DNA of 64,000 nt from Jaapia argillacea MUCL 33604 (Eukaryota > Basidiomycota > Agaricomycetes > Jaapiales > Jaapiaceae). Of the stretch, positions 48,901 through 59,650 are shown piece after piece. Location of the stretch: positions 1,134,446 to 1,198,445 of the forward strand of contig KL197712.1 in the NCBI GenBank assembly GCA_000697665.1. The letters run 5' to 3'. The translations under genes and the position numbers were made by a program. The notes beneath the pieces were generated by a model. That model was given only the letters and a program-made list of their open reading frames with translations, made no database searches and had not been told where the DNA came from. How positions within the stretch are numbered: the first letter of the stretch is position 1; the number at the start of each line of letters is the position of its first letter.

Positions 48901-50240
48901 GGTTTGTGAATTCAAATAACGATAATCCTGTGTAGGACAAAGTTTTCCATCTTTTTTGTCGACGAAGAAGAATGGCAAGGAGAGTGGGGATTTCAAAGGA
49001 CAAATGTATCCTTTTCATAATTGTTCCTCTAAGAACACATTGAGTTCTTTTTGTTCTGTGGGGGATAGTGAGTAGGTTTTGCAGTTGTGAGGTTTCCAAT
49101 CCTCTTTGAGTTCTATCCCATGATCCCAAACCCTTTCTTTTGGGAACCGTTCTGAAGCCTTTTTCTCAAAGACTTTTCGGTATTTTCAGTATTCTGGTGG
49201 AACCATCTCTTCGAATGTTTTCTCCCCTTTCTTTTGAGCGTCTTTTAATGCCAATTCAATCGATTTGTTCCCATGTGCTTGGATTCTTATCCCTGCAGCG
49301 TGCCTAGCGGGGATTGGAAGTTTATGTTGTTCTGATAGGGGAATATAGTTGGGAATGACTGGATCTATTGGATCTGGATGACCAGTGATAATTCGATAGG
49401 CTCAAATTCCTTTGTGTTGCCATTCATTGGTTATTTGGTCTAGTGGGTCTAGTGGTTCCAATTGTTCTGTTGACCATGAAGATGGAATAGGAGTTTTGGA
49501 TGTTTTTCGTGATGCTCATCCCTTTTTCTTCATGGGTTGTTGCGGTACATAAGACATATCATGGACCAATTTTGGAGTATACTCCTGGTCTGCAACAACG
49601 TAAGATGTCCCCTGTTTTGCTGTGTATAACACATGCACAGGTTTGGTTTCGCGAAGGGTAGTGGCAGGTCGATCAGATGGTTTTGCATGAATGGTGCATA
49701 GTCCTTGTATGCGGCAGGTATTAGGGCAACATGTAAACTTCAAATTGAAGTTTTGCCATTTGATCTCTGGATTGTGTTCATGTAACCAATCAGTTCCTAG
49801 GACAACATCTTCTTGTCCTAGGTCGGTGATATAGAATCGATTTGTTTCGATGTGACAGGTATTTTTGGATCCTTCGATTCTCATGTCAAGTTCCACAAAA
49901 TACTCGATTTTTCCATCGTGATTTTCTGTGTCATCAATGTTGTAAACTGGAATAGGTCATTCCAATTTCTGGATGTTCATGTGATGTTTTTTGGTGAATC
50001 GAGTATTGATTAAATTTCCAGTGGCTCCACTGTCAAGTAGGGTTTTCGTTACAGTGCTTCGGTTCTTTCCAATGAGTTCCACTTTGAATCGTAGGGAAGG
50101 AATTCCATTTTTCTTCAGAGTGGATACACGAATTGAGTCGGGAATGTCCATTTGTAATATAGCGTATCTATTGTCCAATGAAAGAACCTTAGTCCATGCC
50201 TTCGCATCTGCTGTTGATGCTAGGCGCTTTAAAAACCTGA
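45949..50240 (-). pseudogene. pol of the chromovirus: protease, RT, RNase H, integrase, chromodomain (multiple stops)
   Basis: Seen in order, leftward: an aspartic protease with LLDSGATGNLINTRF (about 50055-50010); reverse transcriptase with SLPFFFVDKKDGKLCPTQDY and catalytic YLDDILIF (about 48650-48620); RNase H starting ECDASDYATGAILTQ (about 48200); integrase with a CAICQSMKP zinc-binding part (about 47310) and catalytic core IAMDTSTKTT, SDRGPQF; and a chromodomain with YLVKWKGYPESDNTWEP (about 46290-46230). It ends at the TAG at 45949. About eleven in-frame stops interrupt it, all TGA, at 49957, 49516, 49402, 49186, 49015, 48295, 47836, 47431, 46984, 46876 and 46723. Most fall where relatives have Arg. 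Inference: once one polyprotein, now non-functional. Confidence 0.9.
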
Positions 50241-51875
50241 TTTGGAGAACTCATCTTTCATGGCCATGAAAAGTTCCCCTTGGTCATTTTCTGGGATCTG
50301 AGTGACCAGCTTTTTGATTTGATCGATGATAGAACTGGGCTGTGCATTTTCTTCGTTTGCATCAGCTGTTCTAGCTCGAATGGACTTGCCCTTTTTCAAG
50401 GGGCATTGTCCAGAGAAGTGGCCAGGTTTACGATAAAAGAAACATGCTCCTTTCTTCTGAAGTTCGAGTCATTCTTCAGGAGTTAGTTTCTTGAATTATT
50501 TCTTGGTTTTGGCCGCATCAACATCCATAGGGACTCCCTGACTATAGTCCCTAGATGGAGCCTGCCAATTGGTTTGAAAGGCCGAAGGATAGATTGGTCC
50601 TTTTCCTTTTCCTTCATGCCAGGTTTTCTCTGCTGCCACTGCTTCTCCTAATAACTCGAATTTGGTGGCCATATTTTGCAGAGAGGCTAGGCTTTCTGGC
50701 GGATTTGGTAATTTAATGATTTGTTCAAGGATTTCCCATTTTAGTCCTTGTTTATAGGCTTCCATGAGTCCTATATCATTAAACCCTGTATGCCTTGCTA
50801 GTTCGTTGAAGGCAGCAGTGAAGGAGTCAACCGAAAATCTTCCTTGTTTAAGGTTCTGGATTTGTGTGCAAGCGGATCAGCCTTTGTCGATTTCTGCAAA
50901 ATCTTTTTCAAGAGTTTTGTAGAAATCTTTGACCTTCAAGAGTGACTCTGTATCTGGATCATACTTGTTGACCCAATTCATTGCCCAAGATCCTGCTGGT
51001 CCATCCTTCATGTAGGATAGAATGAAGGCGATCTTTGAAAATTTGGTAGGAAAGTCTTTTGGTTTGGCTGCAATGAACAGTTTGGTTTCCGAGATAAATT
51101 TGGCCATCTTTTTCCTATCTCCAGTGAAAGGAGTAGGAGGAGCTAATTGTGGTCCTTTTGAATCTCCCGCCATATCGTTGTCTGAATCTTCAGGTTGATT
51201 GTCTGGGTTAGGGTCAGGAGATCCTCTAGGTGGATCAGGGGATGGAGACCGAGTTGGTGGCGGATTATATGATCTGAAGTGATGAGGGATAGGTGTAACA
51301 ATAGGTACACCAGTTGGATACTGAGGGGTTGGTTCTTGAATTTGCGGGATGGGTACAATGGATGGTCCCACTGTTGGTGCAAATGCAGCAAAGGTTTGTG
51401 GTACTACTGGTGTTGGGGATCCTCCAAATGTAATGGGAGAGGGTGATGAAGTTCGTGGAATTTTGAGAGAGAGTGGGGTTGTAGTTCGTGATGTACGAGA
51501 AGATTCACTAATTCCTCTCCTTGCCTTTTCTTTGGCTATTCACAGTTTGGAAGGACCTGGTTTGATTAGTTGGTTGAGATAATCTTTTAGTTTGGGCAGA
51601 TTCTCGTGGGGCGGGAAGTTTTCTTTAGGTACGTAATCCCAACCTGGTTTCTCTCCTGTTCGTATTGCAATAGGAAGGCTGGAGAGGCACAGAGTGTTGT
51701 AGATAGGGTTGTAGGTGAGATTGTCAACGTGGTTTGGTAAGTTTTCTAGAACTGTTTTAAGTGTGGGTAGTGTCCACCCTTCAGGGAGGGTAAGATATTG
51801 ACTAGATGGCGGTAGATCTTCTGTGGTGGCGTGAAGAGGTTATCTTGTAAGAGATAACTGGTTTATAGGTTCTGA
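50229..51875 (-). pseudogene. gag of the chromovirus (several stops, damaged zinc knuckle)
   Basis: Seen: coding text opens near 51875 and holds the capsid segment TPFTGDRKKMAKFISETKLF and SKIAFILSYMKDGPAGSWAM. A later nucleocapsid knuckle reads CFFYRKPGHFSGQCP, where the second zinc Cys has become Tyr. Stops interrupt at about 51850 (TAA), 51540 (TGA), 50877 (TGA), 50496 (TAA) and 50469 (TGA); the terminal TAA is at 50229. Known: this capsid/knuckle layout is the normal Ty3/gypsy Gag. The pol frame begins in the -1 frame right at the gag terminator. Inference: inactive. The exact start codon is uncertain because the leader also contains stops. Confidence 0.85.
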
Positions 51876-52183
51876 GTGATGTATTCTTTCTCTAATCGTC
51901 GTACTATTTTGCTAAGGGCGACGCAAAAATAGACTGCAATATTGAGGTTGATGAAGTGTGTGAAAGGGAGGATGAATATGTCGTTTGTAACCAAGGATAA
52001 TCCGATTTTTTGAATAGTAGTCCAAAACAATAGATCGATGATAAAGTCGATGATGATGATGAGAAGACTGGTGAAGATCGGATGGATCGTAGTATTGGAC
52101 GGCGTGGTGGTAATCGTCTAACTTCTCTATAACCTTCGTTGGATAACAAGGTTAGAGTAAGTTGCAAGGTAAGTAGAAGGGAG

Positions 52184-52193
52184 ATCTTGTTCA
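52184..52193 (-). promoter_or_regulatory. Primer binding site, self-complementary to the LTR (Tf1-type)
   Basis: Two bases inside the 5' LTR the minus strand reads TGAACAAGAT. Its exact complement, ATCTTGTTCA, lies in the LTR itself (52375-52366), 34 bases after the start of a TATATATA box, where the transcript should begin. Confidence 0.65.
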
Positions 52194-52195
52194 AG

Positions 52196-52607
52196 TGTTA
52201 AAGTCGTTACTTCAACGAAGTACCGAAGTCAAGACAATGTACTTCTCTGATGGTACTTAGGTTGCAATGCAGAGTGAGGTGGTATGAGGATGATAAAGAG
52301 AGGAAACCAGATAGAGACCAAGTCAGACTTTGTAGGAATGCAAGTAAAGACTTGTATTGACAAAGTGAACAAGATGGGGACTATTAGCGAATACAGGCAA
52401 GTATATATACTGGATAGAAGCACAGTCCGTAGCAGGCACAGTCTGTAGTCCGTAGCAATGATGAGTAAGTAAGGAGTCAAGGTGAGTCAAAGGAAATAGG
52501 GGTCCGTAGTCGGTAGTCTGCAGTCCATAGTATGTAGTCCATAGTCAGATGGTGAAGTGGAGTGAAGTAAAAATGAAAATAGTCCTATTGAGGCGTGGTT
52601 CGTAACA
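52196..52607 (-). repeat. 5' LTR of the chromovirus
   Basis: 412 bp, from TGTTAAAG to AACA on plus. It contains a TATATATA core promoter (52409-52402, minus strand). It differs from the 3' LTR in length by two 7-base units and one extra base (8 versus 6 units). Confidence 0.95.
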
Positions 52608-52612
52608 ACATC

Positions 52613-53780
52613 CCCAAAATCCTTGATTTATCGAACTCCTGCTTCAGAAGAAACTGCTGTTTTTGAACACATTCAAGATGGCTCCTGGTAAGCATGTCCA
52701 TCATCTTGCAATGTAGTTCACCCCTGATGTTGTGGGGAACCCAATCCGCCCACAAATGGAATCGTGCCATTATACCATTTCGACTGTAACTCCATTGGAT
52801 CAAGCAGACAGCATCCCCTCTCTTCAGATCGAGTTGAACTTGCTAGTTTCATACGATTCCAAACTCGACATCCCATTCCCTCACTCCTGACAACCCCACG
52901 GCACTCAGTCCCATCTCAAACAAATCTCGACATTCAGTAATTCGCTCCCTCGTCATTCCGAACTCGGAAATATCCAAACGTCCGAAGGCACGCCCAATCC
53001 TCCTAACAAATCAATCGTATTCCGGACAATGTCGGAACTTCCTATCTGATCCAACTCTGAGATTCCTCCCGAGACCAGATGTCCACCATTTCGCCTCCAC
53101 GTCGCTCAGTATCGGGAATTCCGATGTTATCGAGTTAGGAACATATTCGACCCGACAATACGACTCCGATGCACCCGATGCAAGCGTTCCTAGAAGTCTG
53201 GAACATCGGAATTCGACTCGAGACTAGTTGTTCACCATCTCGCCTCCACGTCAATCAGTATCGGGAATTCCGACGTTATCGATTCAGGACCGTATTCAAC
53301 CCAATGATACGACTCCGATGCACCCAATGCGAACGTTCCTAGGGCTCCGAGACGTCCGATTCGACTCGAAACTCCTCCTTCACCACCTTGGACTTACAAC
53401 CTTGCACGTCCCCGGAATCTCGATGATCCGAGGCCCCGATACACTGCCACAACACATTCCGATGGTCCGATACTCCGGGAATTACGAAACACTTACATCA
53501 CTCTCCTCACCCATCGCTCCTCGACTTCCCCACCTCATGTCTGTGCTCTTGGACTGAGTCCTCAATCAGGAAGACACTTGATTTAGGTTTCTGAGATTGA
53601 CTACTGTAGATCCTGCTCCTTCCGAAGCTTTTGTGCACTTCCCCTTTCAGTCTGATACGCCTTCACCAGGACTTCACTCGCTTCTGAAGACACTCAGTAT
53701 GTTTTACCTCAGTTACTTGACTTCCGACTTGTCCCCCTCTTTCGCTGTGCACTCTTTCACTTGAATCACCCTCATGTTGT
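52613..53780. other. Repeat spacer with tandem repeat; no gene
   Basis: Target DNA of the two large elements. The central part is the 149 bp tandem repeat described separately. Many TCGGAATTCCGA-like palindromic words occur. No coding sequence is recognised. Confidence 0.5.
53081..53400. repeat. 149 bp tandem repeat, about 2.1 copies
   Basis: TCACCAT(T/C)TCGCCTCCACGT at about 53082 recurs at about 53231, followed in both by CAGTATCGGGAATTCCGA and CGACTCCGATGCACCC. A third copy begins degenerately near 53378. The spacing is 149 bases. Differences are mostly single-base changes. Confidence 0.75.
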
Positions 53781-54539
53781 CCCAAATTCACAGATAATGC
53801 TATTGAGAAACCCCCCTTTCTGTTGTAAACACCAGGTTGCACGAGCAACCCCAGCAAGATAGCAAAAGGTACGGGGGTTTGAGGATTGGGAATGCCGTGT
53901 GTTGGCGGTGACAAGACCAAAGGAAGCTGATGACCAGCCGGTGCTTCCTTCTTCTCAGAAGCCTCTCGTTGATTGGCTTTAGACCGTGTGGTCATTGCCA
54001 GCTGATGGAAGCTCGCCGTGGGATCTCATGCAAGAGAGGATGCATATGTGTCGCCTGAGTGCTCACTGTCCGCCCAAGAGCCAACACATGTACTGCTGCC
54101 TTGCTGCATCCTTTACTCGTCGAGTTTCAACTTTCATGTAAGTTATTACTCTTTGTCTGAAAGACATGTTCTGTCCCACTGACTTTTTCATCAGGCGGAT
54201 CCTCAGGCCTCAGGGTCTTGGACTGTCATGAGTGCACTCACCATGAAATATTTGGATGCTGTTTTCGACATTTATGAAGGCCTTCTCATGCAACTGAAGT
54301 CCTGGTGACCCATCTCCAAGGTGAGTGCAAAAATTGTCTGTCGGTTTCTCGGTTGGACCATGCCTTCCTTCCGCTCTCAAAGAGCATGTCCAATGTTGGA
54401 CTTGCAAGTTGATTTCACCCTCTTTCGTTTGCCACTGTTGGTCGGAAATGGCTGGCTGTTTCCCCCCCCCCTACCGTTCATTACTCTGACAAGTACTCAC
54501 ATTTCGAGACTGTCTCACTCTGAATGTTCCCCCCATTGC

Positions 54540-55590
54540 TCCCCCAGGCTGCATCAAGTGCTGGGTCTTTGAAGAAGCCCCCCTCGGCAACACCTTCCAC
54601 ACAATCGATGTTCATCAGGGTGAGCTTATCCCCCACAAGGATGATCCACTCCCCATTATGCAGGAATTAGAGGCTGCCTGGAAGAATGGGAAGCGCTATG
54701 CTGCTGTGATGTGGGCCCCCCCTGGGATGATGCCAGAGTTAAGACAGTGTCCATTACCTTCAGTGAGTTGACAGAGTATTTCGATCGATCGATAGGTAAC
54801 TGAGAACTTGCTGCCCAGTTCCGGCTATTTATGAACATCAATAATAAGGCATCTTCAATCGAAATGGCACGCAATGTCCTCGCCCATGTCTTGCGAGATT
54901 CTCTCTTGTCCCCTAATGACATCGAGAAGTTTAGCCAGCTTCGTATCAGCTTGCGTATTGAAGGGTTTCGAGCATCAAAGTTCCCACTCTATGAGCTTGC
55001 CTGTCTTCTCCATGAGACTTGGCTTGAAGAGGATGTTCTCAACGTGGTGTTGGAGCTTCTCTACTACTGAAGTGCCACCCTGGCTGTTGGTTGGAATGCG
55101 GAGTTTATCATCCTCCCCACTCTCTTTTACCACAAGGCCTCAAGGTTTTTCCAGCAGTCCCCTCCGACTTACAGCTACAACATCGAATTGCTTCATCATC
55201 ATCTTCGCACCAGCCAAACCCAAAGTCTCGCATTTGTTATATGCCAAAATAACCATTTCGTGTTGTATTACTATGACATATCAACAGGCTTCAAGTACAG
55301 TGACTCGTTGGGCCATCCTCCAGATCTTGAGGCCCTCCAAGTTCTCCGATGGATTATTTCAGGCCTCAACTACCCAATTCCCACTTGAGTTGAATGTGGG
55401 ATTACTGCCTTGCAAGGCCCTGGGAGTAGAAATTGTGGAATTGCAGCTCACAATTTCGTTGAGTCACAAACTGATCCCTCGATCCTGAGGTGGGATCATG
55501 CACATTCTCGAGCTGAGGGGGATAGGCTACTGAACCATCTAATTCTATACCATCTTCTTGTGGTTGAACACAAAGTGAGTAGTTTTTGTT
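54540..55590 (+). pseudogene. Ulp1-like (C48) cysteine protease encoded by the MULE, decayed
   Basis: Seen: coding text starts by about 54540 (GCIKCWVFEEAPLGNTFHTI) and continues after an intron with MARNVLAHVLRDSLLSPND and LAVGWNAEFIILPTLFYH. The catalytic part has QNNHFVLYYYDISTG (His), FKYSDSLGHP (Asp) and LQGPGSRNCGIAAHNFVE (Gln and Cys). TGA stops fall at 55068-55070 and about 55387. Known: Ulp1/SENP proteases cut SUMO-like tags with a His-Asp-Gln-Cys set, and Ulp1 domains have been found in MULE and other large DNA transposons of plants and fungi. Inference: an element gene, not a host gene, because it lies inside the TIRs. The N-terminal exons are uncertain. Confidence 0.7.
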
Positions 55591-55949
55591 TCTTCTTTAT
55601 CTGTTTCGTATGCTGAGCTGGAAGCCTTGACAATAGGCGCCAAAATCTGATTGGCTTCAGCCATGTTCTCCCTGTCTGACCCCACTCGTTTTCAATGTTG
55701 ACTCTTTTTCCAGCTATGACCTGTATAGCATGCAACAGCCCATGGCAAGTATTGCTAGTGGCAGATCCATCAGTTTGCGACTGACTTACTTTCAGGCATC
55801 TCATCCAATCTTTTTGTTCATCCAAACGCTGGCCCTCAACCCAACTGTCCCATCTCAACAGCATGGAACTGGTGATTATCTGCCAGTATGTTTGAATGAC
55901 TATCAGAATCTGGTCATATACTCATTATCAACTGTAGTCCCCCCCTCTC

Positions 55950-58900
55950 ATGATGTTGGCTGATGAGTCATCTCGAGACGTGATCAGCAACACAGCTGGA
56001 CCTGGGGATGTCTCTCAGGTTGAGGGTGGCACCCAATCTGAGGTTGGTGGTAGGGTGTACCTTGATCACGGTATGGGCTGCGATACCTGTCCAAAAGGAA
56101 TGGCAGCCTCTCCTACACAGCTGGATGGGTGGGTTGACCTCACCCTCTCTCCAACACCATCGCCACGCCAAAACTGTGTAAAGAAGTCGTCATCATCATC
56201 ACCGATATGTCCCTCTACGCCCACGCCCCAACATGCCATCATTAGCCTTGGTGAGAGCAATATTCACTGCAATACCCATCCGAATGGAATGGCGGCCTCT
56301 CCCATACAATTGGAGATTGACCTCACAGTCTCTCCAATGCCATCTCCATGACAAACCCATGTAAAGGAACCTCCATCGTCACCAATATGTCCCTCAACGC
56401 CCATGTGCCGACAGACTATCATCAACCTCATTACACCACCCTCGGATTTATCAAGTCACCCACAAACTCGCCGTCCACTACACTTGGAAGAAACTCCATC
56501 GTCTCCAATCCTTCCATCCACGCCAACTGCAGTCGGGTCTAATATTATTCCATCAGCGCTACCTGCCAAGATTATCATCATTGAATCTGATTCCAATATT
56601 GATGAATTTGAACTCCCTGACTGTATATCATCCCCATCACTTCAACCACCCCGTAACGCCAACAATCATCATACCACTGAAGGCAACACTGATGGTGACA
56701 ATCGTCATCCAACTGTACCCACAAATCATATTCGCATTGGACTACTGTTCGATTCATTGGAGGAAGCACAGGATGCTGTGTATGCCCAACAGGAGAGTCT
56801 TGGACATGTGTGGCATGTGGGTCAAAGCTTCAACAGTCAAGATGGCAATAAGAAGAAAGTCATGTTGCGTTGCCGCCGTTATCATCACCATATTCCCATC
56901 CACAATCTTTCCATCGACCCTTCTGATCATCGTCGAGGAAGGACAGTCAAAACGGGGTGTACTGCCCATGTCAATATTAACCGATCGATCAAACTTGATG
57001 TATGGCAGCTTACTACTGTTGATTTGGTTCACAACCATGATGCCGAGCTTGCGCCAGGGGCCTCTGCACCACGACCTGCAACCCGCGAGCAATGTGAACT
57101 TATCGAGCGGTTTGTGACCGATTCTCAATTCTCCTGATCACACATTTCAAAGATCTTGGTTGAACAATTCCCTAATCGTCATCGCCTCAAGCCCAAACAA
57201 GTGTCAAACATCCTCACTGAAGCCAGGCAATCTGCTCGGGATGAGGTGCGGAGTCTCGGTGGCGATGTTCCAGCCATCCTCGCAGAACTCCAGAAGCTGA
57301 ATGAAGAAGGGGAGCCTTGGCACCACAATATTCGGCTGAATGAGGACCAAGTCATTATAGGTCTCTGGTGGCAGTCACCAAGGCAGGCGGAACTCACTAG
57401 ACGATTCACTGACATCCTCGTCAATGATTGTTCATACAACCGCAATCAGTACGGATTCGCCTTGAACATTGGCATCATCATCGACAATTTCGGCCACTCA
57501 CGAAATGGATGGTACGCCGTCCATGCATCTGAAGATTTGCAAACCCACTGCTGGGTGTTCCGTAACCACCTCCGCACTTCCAATGGTGTTCTGCCTGAGG
57601 TAGTTATGACAGATTGACATCCTTCACTTCTATCAAGTGTCCCTATCGTTTTCCAACTTAGCTGGCACCTCTTTTGCATTTTTCATATGAAGGGAAATGC
57701 TGCAACACATCTCCGGCACCTTATAAATGATCAATGGGAGCCATTCCTAGCTGAATTCTGGGCAGCATATCGTGCCGTATCACTGGAGGAGTTTGATCAC
57801 CTGTGGACCTCCCTATTGGAACACTACCCTGTCACGTGGGACTATCTCCAGGAAGAATTATATCCATGTCGAGAATGGACCAGTAACATCTTTACAGCTG
57901 GTATTCGGACAAGTGGGCAAGCTGAGGTGGAAAATCGGATGAATGGGATCATTGGGGGGCCGAAGAAGTCCTTCCTTGAGCTGTTTAAAGCTTTGAATGA
58001 ACAGGCAGAGGGTCAGACGCTGAAGGAGATGGAAAGTGTGCGAAAGGTAGTGCGCTGTATTCTATTCCAATTTTTGTGCTGATCATCATATATATGCCGT
58101 AGTCATCTTGTCAACAACATAACTCGCATCTTGATGCTGTGTTCAAAGTTGTTTTGGACCAACTGCGAGAACATGTGGGCTCCTTCGCCCTGCATACTTG
58201 CTATAGTGAGATGCTACAATCATTCTACTATTCAACCAATGTACTCCAAATGCCAGATGGAGTCCGAAGCTGGGTATGTAGCTGTCGTCAAGAATGTCTG
58301 GTGTTACTGACATGATTTGCTTAGACCGAATTTGGTGTACAAGTCAGTGAGGAAGTTGGTTTTCATTGGTTGAGAGGCAAGGGAAATGTAAGTGGATTGT
58401 TCGACATTCATTGATTTGCGTTGACCATCTCTAATACTTTTGACCAGTCGTTGATGAACACATTTGCAAATGACCAAGTGTATATCACTACAAGGTGGTT
58501 GATTTGTTTGATCATTGCGCGCGGCCTCCAAATCCAACATCTTCTCCAAGTCAAGCACAAGGGAACTCAAGCAACACACCTTCTCGCCTTACTTCCGGAT
58601 GGTCAGTATATCTGTGATTGCTGTATGGGCTTGAACCTCAGAATTCCATGCCGTCACTACTTTCAAGCATTGACCTGGGTAAAAAATCTGTCCTTCCACA
58701 TTGGCTTGATACGTGCTCGGTAAGTATTAGCTTTGAACCTTCCATTTTCTATTTATTCTGACTTGCATCTATTATGGTGTAGATGGTACCAAAACCCAGC
58801 TCTCGACATCACGAACATACCACCAATCACCTTCGATCACATCTCATCACAGCTCCGCTTGGATCTCCACCCTTGCGAGGTCCTGTCATCACTCCAATCA

Positions 58901-59443
58901 AATCCCCTTCAACGGGCTCCCCTCTCTGCACCAGCACCTCCTTGGCCAACACAAACCCTACTGGCACATGAAGTCTACTATGAAGCGATGGCAGCACTCT
59001 GTCCATTGCTCAACGGGGTACAGACCACTGAGCAACTCAAGAACCTTACGCGACAGCTTGATGAATTACAGTGAGTCCTCTCTCCATACTTGATTCATTT
59101 CATTGATATTCTCTTGCTTAGCCATCAGCAGCTCCTCGATTCCGACCCCAGTATCCGAGATCCCCCAGTTCTCAAACGCAAAGGTCACCCTCACACCAAT
59201 TGTATCACTGGCTCAGCTGAAGGACCTCCTCGTGGTGGCGGAGCTAGGACAACACATCAGGCAGAACCAACTCAGTTGTACCATGGTGATAGTGACCTTG
59301 CTGCTCGTGGTGAAGATCCTCACAGAGATGACGACCCAGAAGCTGATGGAAACCCGTCGCAAGCCAAACATCAGCGCATCCAGACGTGCTCGATATGCAA
59401 GCAGCCCAGTCATAATCGGCTGAGGTGTCCATGCCAATGCTAA
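55950..59443 (+). pseudogene. MULE transposase with FAR1-like zinc domain, DDE core, SWIM finger and zinc knuckle, decayed
   Basis: Seen: an N-terminal Ser/Pro-rich part (55950-56560) contains a diverged internal repeat. Then come an FAR1/WRKY-GCM-like domain (about 56740-57050: MLRCRRYHHH, GCTAHVNI, VHNHD), the MULE core (VNDCSYNRNQYGFALNIGII; VVMTD before a stop; EVENRMNGIIGGPKKSF), a SWIM finger (YICDCCMGLNLRIPCRHYF, about 58610-58660) and a C-terminal CCHC knuckle (CSICKQPSHNRLRC) ending at 59443. Several introns lie between 58048 and 59120. TGA stops occur at about 56350, 57135 and 57615. Known: FAR1 and MULE transposases share this build. Inference: the transposase of this element, inactive now. 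Confidence 0.85.
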
Positions 59444-59650
59444 TTATTAATTAAATGCAATCATGTATTCACTTCCTTCGCGAGATCTATACGATCTCCT
59501 TCCTTCCTTCCTGATCGTCAATTTTGCCCAACCGGCCGGCCGCACTGAAAACTTGCTACTGAGAAACCCTCGTTTCTCAGTAAGGGAACTTGAGCAATGG
59601 GGGTTGCAACCAGCAACAGGGGTTTCTAAATAGCATTATCCCAAATTCAC

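Larger units (their letters stand above)
44330..52607 (-). mobile_element. Ty3/gypsy chromovirus, complete but mutationally decayed, 8.28 kb
   Basis: Seen: LTRs at 44330-44754 and 52196-52607 are flanked by ACATC at 44325-44329 and 52608-52612. A polypurine tract (AGAAAGGGGATAG, minus strand) abuts the 3' LTR. The interior encodes gag, protease, RT, RNase H, integrase and a C-terminal chromodomain, in the Ty3 order, plus an extra ORF after pol. A primer site next to the 5' LTR matches the element's own LTR rather than an obvious tRNA. Known: this order defines chromoviruses, whose chromodomain targets heterochromatin. Inference: the insertion is moderately old; the LTRs differ by scattered transitions and two 7 bp units, and coding parts carry many TGA stops, so it is inactive now. 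Confidence 0.95.
53792..59639 (+). mobile_element. Mutator-like (MULE) DNA transposon, about 5.85 kb, with TIRs and target duplication
   Basis: Seen: CCCAAATTCAC at 53781-53791 and at 59640-59650 flank the element in direct orientation. The left end begins AGATAATGCTATTGAGAAACC and the right end is its near-complement (GGTTTCTAAATAGCATTAT); similarity continues inward with GGTTGCA and GCAACCCC words. Inside, all on plus, are a Ulp1-like protease gene and a MULE transposase gene. Known: MULEs make 8-11 bp duplications. The last C of the right terminus overlaps the repeat, so the duplication is 10 or 11 bp. Inference: once autonomous, now disabled by at least five TGA stops. It inserted into older repeat sequence. 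Confidence 0.9.
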
